From contig JAKSPU010000008.1 of the NCBI GenBank assembly GCA_024404505.1, positions 1 through 42,639 of the forward strand: 42,639 bases of DNA, read 5' to 3'. This DNA comes from Clostridia bacterium (GTDB taxonomy: Bacteria > Bacillota > Clostridia > Oscillospirales > CAG-272). The notes below the pieces were generated by a model, which had not been told where the DNA came from, searched no databases, and was given only the letters and a program-made list of their open reading frames with translations. Both the position numbers and the translations under genes were made by a program. Position 1 is the stretch's first letter, and the number at the start of each line of letters is the position of its first letter. Positions 40,691 to 42,639 of the stretch are shown in pieces.

Positions 40691-41143
40691 ATGAAATTCC
40701 CCTCTGTCAAAACTCCCGAATCGTGGAAGCAGGACACCCCCGAGGCCAAAAAGAAAGAGGCCCGCAAACGCGTCCTCATTATCGTCGGTTTGACGTTCCT
40801 GCTGCTTCTGATCTACTTCAGCGTCAACGCGCTGGTGGATCAGGGTGTGCTGGCCCGCGGCTGGGGCTTCGCGGTCATGATCGTCTACATGGTCAGCTTC
40901 GCCGGTCTGCTGGTGGGGTACCTGATCTACAACCGCGCCTTCATCAACAAGAACGTCACGGTGGATATGCTGCCGGACGATTGGTCCGACGAGAAGAAGC
41001 AGGCGTTCGTGGACGACAACAAGGCACGGCAGGATAAGTCCCGCTGGCTGCTGTACCTGCTCATCCCGTTCATTTTCGTATTTCTGGCCGAGGCCATGTA
41101 CCTGTTCGTCTGGGTCGACAATCTTGAGCATTACTTCATGTGA
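40691..41143 (+). CDS. small membrane protein (150 aa)
   Basis: No family recognised. Three hydrophobic helices: about 27-48 (RVLIIVGLTFLLLLIYFSVNAL), 56-82 (GWGFAVMIVYMVSFAGLLVGYLIYNRAF) and 120-142 (LLYLLIPFIFVFLAEAMYLFVW). The first 26 residues are basic and hydrophilic, and a charged loop with PDDWSDEKKQAFVDDNKARQ lies between helices 2 and 3. No signal peptide cleavage site. The start ATG 40691 has AAGGAG and is 11 bp after galK, so co-transcription is expected. The next gene begins 66 bp later; I see nothing in that gap. Confidence 0.78.
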   Translation: MKFPSVKTPESWKQDTPEAKKKEARKRVLIIVGLTFLLLLIYFSVNALVDQGVLARGWGFAVMIVYMVSFAGLLVGYLIYNRAFINKNVTVDMLPDDWSDEKKQAFVDDNKARQDKSRWLLYLLIPFIFVFLAEAMYLFVWVDNLEHYFM

Positions 41144-41209
41144 TCCGCTGTCCGGTTTACGGCTTCACGGATTCACGGCAAACGATCAACCGCAGAAAGG
41201 CAGTCTTCC

Positions 41210-42058
41210 ATGCTCCCATACCGATTCTGTACGCTGTACTCCGGCTCGACCGGCAACGCCGCGTATCTTGAGACCCCTCACGCCCGTATCCTGATCGACG
41301 CGGGCAAATGTGCCAAAACACTGATCGCGTCACTCGGCTCGATCGGTGTCACGCCGGATTCGCTCAACGCGATCCTCGTCACGCACGACCATCACGATCA
41401 TGTCGCGTCGCTCGAGGTGCTGGCCAAAAAATATCCGATCCCCGTCCATATGCTGTATCAATCCGCGCTGATCTACAAACGCAATCCGCCGGAGGCGCTG
41501 TGCGCCTGTCTGCAGCTGTACAACGATCCGCACTACTCGATCACGGTCGGTGACGTGAAGGTCAGCGCCTTCCCGACGCCGCACGACAGCCGCGCGTCGG
41601 TCGGCTACTGCTTTGAGCTGTCCGACGGCACCCGCATCGGGTACGCGACCGACATCGGCCACGTATCGAGGGAGGTTAGGGAAAACCTGACCGGCTGCGA
41701 ATCCGTCGTGCTGGAATCGAATCACGACGTGGAGATGCTGTTCAGCGGGCCGTACCCCTACGATCTCAAGCTCCGCATCCGGTCGGATCACGGTCATCTG
41801 TCCAACCGCGACGCGGCGGATTTCGCCGCCGAGCTGGCAGAGAAGGGGACCCGGCATATCCTGCTGGCTCACCTGTCCGAGCAGAACAACTATCCCGATC
41901 TGGCCTACGACGAGACTGCGTCCGTGCTGGCCGGGACGGGCGTTGATCTGCGGGTCGCTTCTCCCGCGGACGTCACCATGCTGATCGGCGAGGCGGCGGC
42001 CCCGATCCCGAAAACGCCGCTGCCGGTTTCCGTGTCGGAGGAGGTGACCGTGCCGTGA
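41210..42058 (+). CDS. MBL-fold metallohydrolase, YycJ/WalJ type
   Basis: A 282-residue metallo-beta-lactamase-fold hydrolase. The metal motif THDHHDHV gives H59, H61, D63 and H64. Other parts: LYSGSTGNAAYLE at the start, FPTPHDSRASVGYCFE, GYATDIGHVSREV, LESNHDVEML, SDHGHLSNRDAADF and LAHLSEQNN. These match YycJ (WalJ), a DNA 5'-exonuclease-like protein in Firmicutes that often precedes rlmH, as here. Roles proposed for the family include mismatch repair and the WalRK context; the walRK genes are not in the window. Start ATG 41210 has AAAGG. It overlaps the rlmH start region (TGATG). Confidence 0.88.
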   Translation: MLPYRFCTLYSGSTGNAAYLETPHARILIDAGKCAKTLIASLGSIGVTPDSLNAILVTHDHHDHVASLEVLAKKYPIPVHMLYQSALIYKRNPPEALCACLQLYNDPHYSITVGDVKVSAFPTPHDSRASVGYCFELSDGTRIGYATDIGHVSREVRENLTGCESVVLESNHDVEMLFSGPYPYDLKLRIRSDHGHLSNRDAADFAAELAEKGTRHILLAHLSEQNNYPDLAYDETASVLAGTGVDLRVASPADVTMLIGEAAAPIPKTPLPVSVSEEVTVP

Positions 42059-42540
42059 TGCCGCCATCCGTCCGTTTCATCACCGTCGGCTCCCTCAAGG
42101 AATCCTACCTGCGGGAGGCGGTCGCCGAGTACCGCAAGCGTCTGTCGGGGATGTGCCGGGTCGAGGAGGTCGAGCTGAAGGAATCCCGCCTGCCGGACGA
42201 TCCGTCCGAGAGCGAGATCAAAACCGCGCTGGCCAACGAGGCCAAGGCGATCCTTGCCGCCGTACCGCCGCGCGCCTATCCGGTGGCGCTCTGCGTGGAG
42301 GGCGTGAAGCTGTCGTCGCCCGAACTGACGAAAAAGCTGGAGGCGGTCTGCAACGCGTCGGACAGCCTGTGCTTCATCATCGGCTCCTCGTTCGGGCTTG
42401 ACCCGTCAGTCAAGGCCGCCGCCAAGCTGCGTCTGTCCGTCTCCGATCTGACCTTCCCCCACCAGCTCATGCGCGTCATCCTCTACGAAGCGGTCTACCG
42501 CTGCTACCAGATCGACAAGGGGACAAAGTATCATAAATAA
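42058..42540 (+). CDS. rlmH: 23S rRNA (pseudouridine1915-N3)-methyltransferase RlmH
   Basis: A SPOUT-family methyltransferase of 160 residues. The knotted SAM site is visible in LCFIIGSSFGLDPSV and LSVSDLTFPHQLMRVILYEAVYRCYQIDKGTKYHK, the last segment being the family end (FPHQ..R..L.EQ.YR....G..YHK). It methylates pseudouridine 1915 in helix 69 of 23S rRNA. The usual glycine-rich IGG...G is SSFG here. The ATG at 42058 overlaps the previous stop (TGATG); a GTG at 42055 is better spaced from AGGAGG (10 against 13 nt) and cannot be excluded. Confidence 0.93.
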   Translation: MPPSVRFITVGSLKESYLREAVAEYRKRLSGMCRVEEVELKESRLPDDPSESEIKTALANEAKAILAAVPPRAYPVALCVEGVKLSSPELTKKLEAVCNASDSLCFIIGSSFGLDPSVKAAAKLRLSVSDLTFPHQLMRVILYEAVYRCYQIDKGTKYHK

Positions 42541-42563
42541 CATATATATTATATGGTACATTT

Positions 42564-42627
42564 CCGGGGCTCTGCCCCGGACCTCGCTCAAGGACTTCTT
42601 GAAAGAAGTCCTTGAGAATCCCAAGAA
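42564..42627 (-). repeat. dispersed two-hairpin repeat, copy C
   Basis: Read on the minus strand it has the block TTCTTGGGATTCTCAAG, a perfect 14-bp stem with 2-nt loop (42616-42603 with 42600-42587), a short spacer, and the hairpin CCGGGGCAGAGCCCCGG (42580-42564). It lies 23 bp after rlmH and may terminate it. The last 12 bp of the window add nothing I can call. Confidence 0.82.
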
Positions 42628-42639
42628 CTTTATGGGCAA

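Noticed and set aside
1..42639. tRNA, rRNA, riboswitch, prophage or integrase genes
   Set aside because: None was seen by reading both strands and all gene gaps. Small structured RNAs cannot be excluded without a covariance search.

Overview
The window looks like chromosome of a GC-rich, anaerobic gut-type member of the Clostridia (Bacillota), probably an uncultured Oscillospirales- or Christensenellales-like lineage. This is an inference from gene content. The supporting signs are an IspH-ribosomal protein S1 fusion downstream of cmk and plsC, a DUF3343/class V aminotransferase pair, CvpA next to a DUF5711-like protein, YycJ followed by RlmH, AGGAGG-type ribosome binding sites, near-consensus sigma-A promoters, and lipoproteins with TEP/TEAP linkers. 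Coding is dense and mostly GC-rich. Two islands are clearly AT-richer: 134-2053 and about 27926-28448.

Region 1 (1-10618, minus strand) is one long gene train from a near-perfect promoter: miaB, a YlbF-family gene with four C-terminal cysteines, mutS, a hairpin-glycosidase-like enzyme, mutL, an AT-rich DNA methyltransferase/PD-(D/E)XK endonuclease pair, and the first codons of tgt. It joins tRNA modification to mismatch repair, with a restriction-modification pair spliced between mutL and tgt. Region 2 (10657-13829, plus) holds a BspA-like lipoprotein and a DUF3343/cysteine-desulfurase-like pair. Region 3 (14198-21467, minus) has ychF-trmB and a four-gene unit: CotH-family lipoprotein, truA, DUF5711-like membrane protein, cvpA.

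Region 4 (21501-26642, plus) is a clean operon with promoter and terminator: a small unknown protein, a membrane-anchored DNA-entry-type nuclease, cmk, plsC and ispH-S1. A promoter-like sequence and a ribosome binding site plus ATG lie inside ispH-S1. Region 5 (26665-28450) has an endonuclease/exonuclease/phosphatase protein, a helical protein, and an AT-rich membrane-protein gene inside a 15-bp inverted repeat. Region 6 (28486-31774) has a secreted GH99-like enzyme followed by a lone winged-helix regulator. Its promoter is overlaid by a perfect 11-11-11 inverted repeat, and dispersed repeats lie on both sides.

Region 7 (31786-34954, minus) has GTP-dependent PEP carboxykinase and a lipoprotein. 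Region 8 (35122-42540, plus) has an ABC permease/ATPase pair with an unknown protein, galactokinase, a small membrane protein, YycJ-type metallohydrolase and rlmH.

The most interesting non-genic structure is a family of two-hairpin repeats with three copies here (28486-28572, 31538-31774, 42564-42627). Their hairpins keep pairing through compensated changes. One copy is split by a 173-bp foldback MITE-like insertion at a TA dinucleotide, so the pre-insertion sequence can be read off. I saw no rRNA, tRNA, CRISPR array, transposase or prophage gene. Base composition and promoter statements are by eye.
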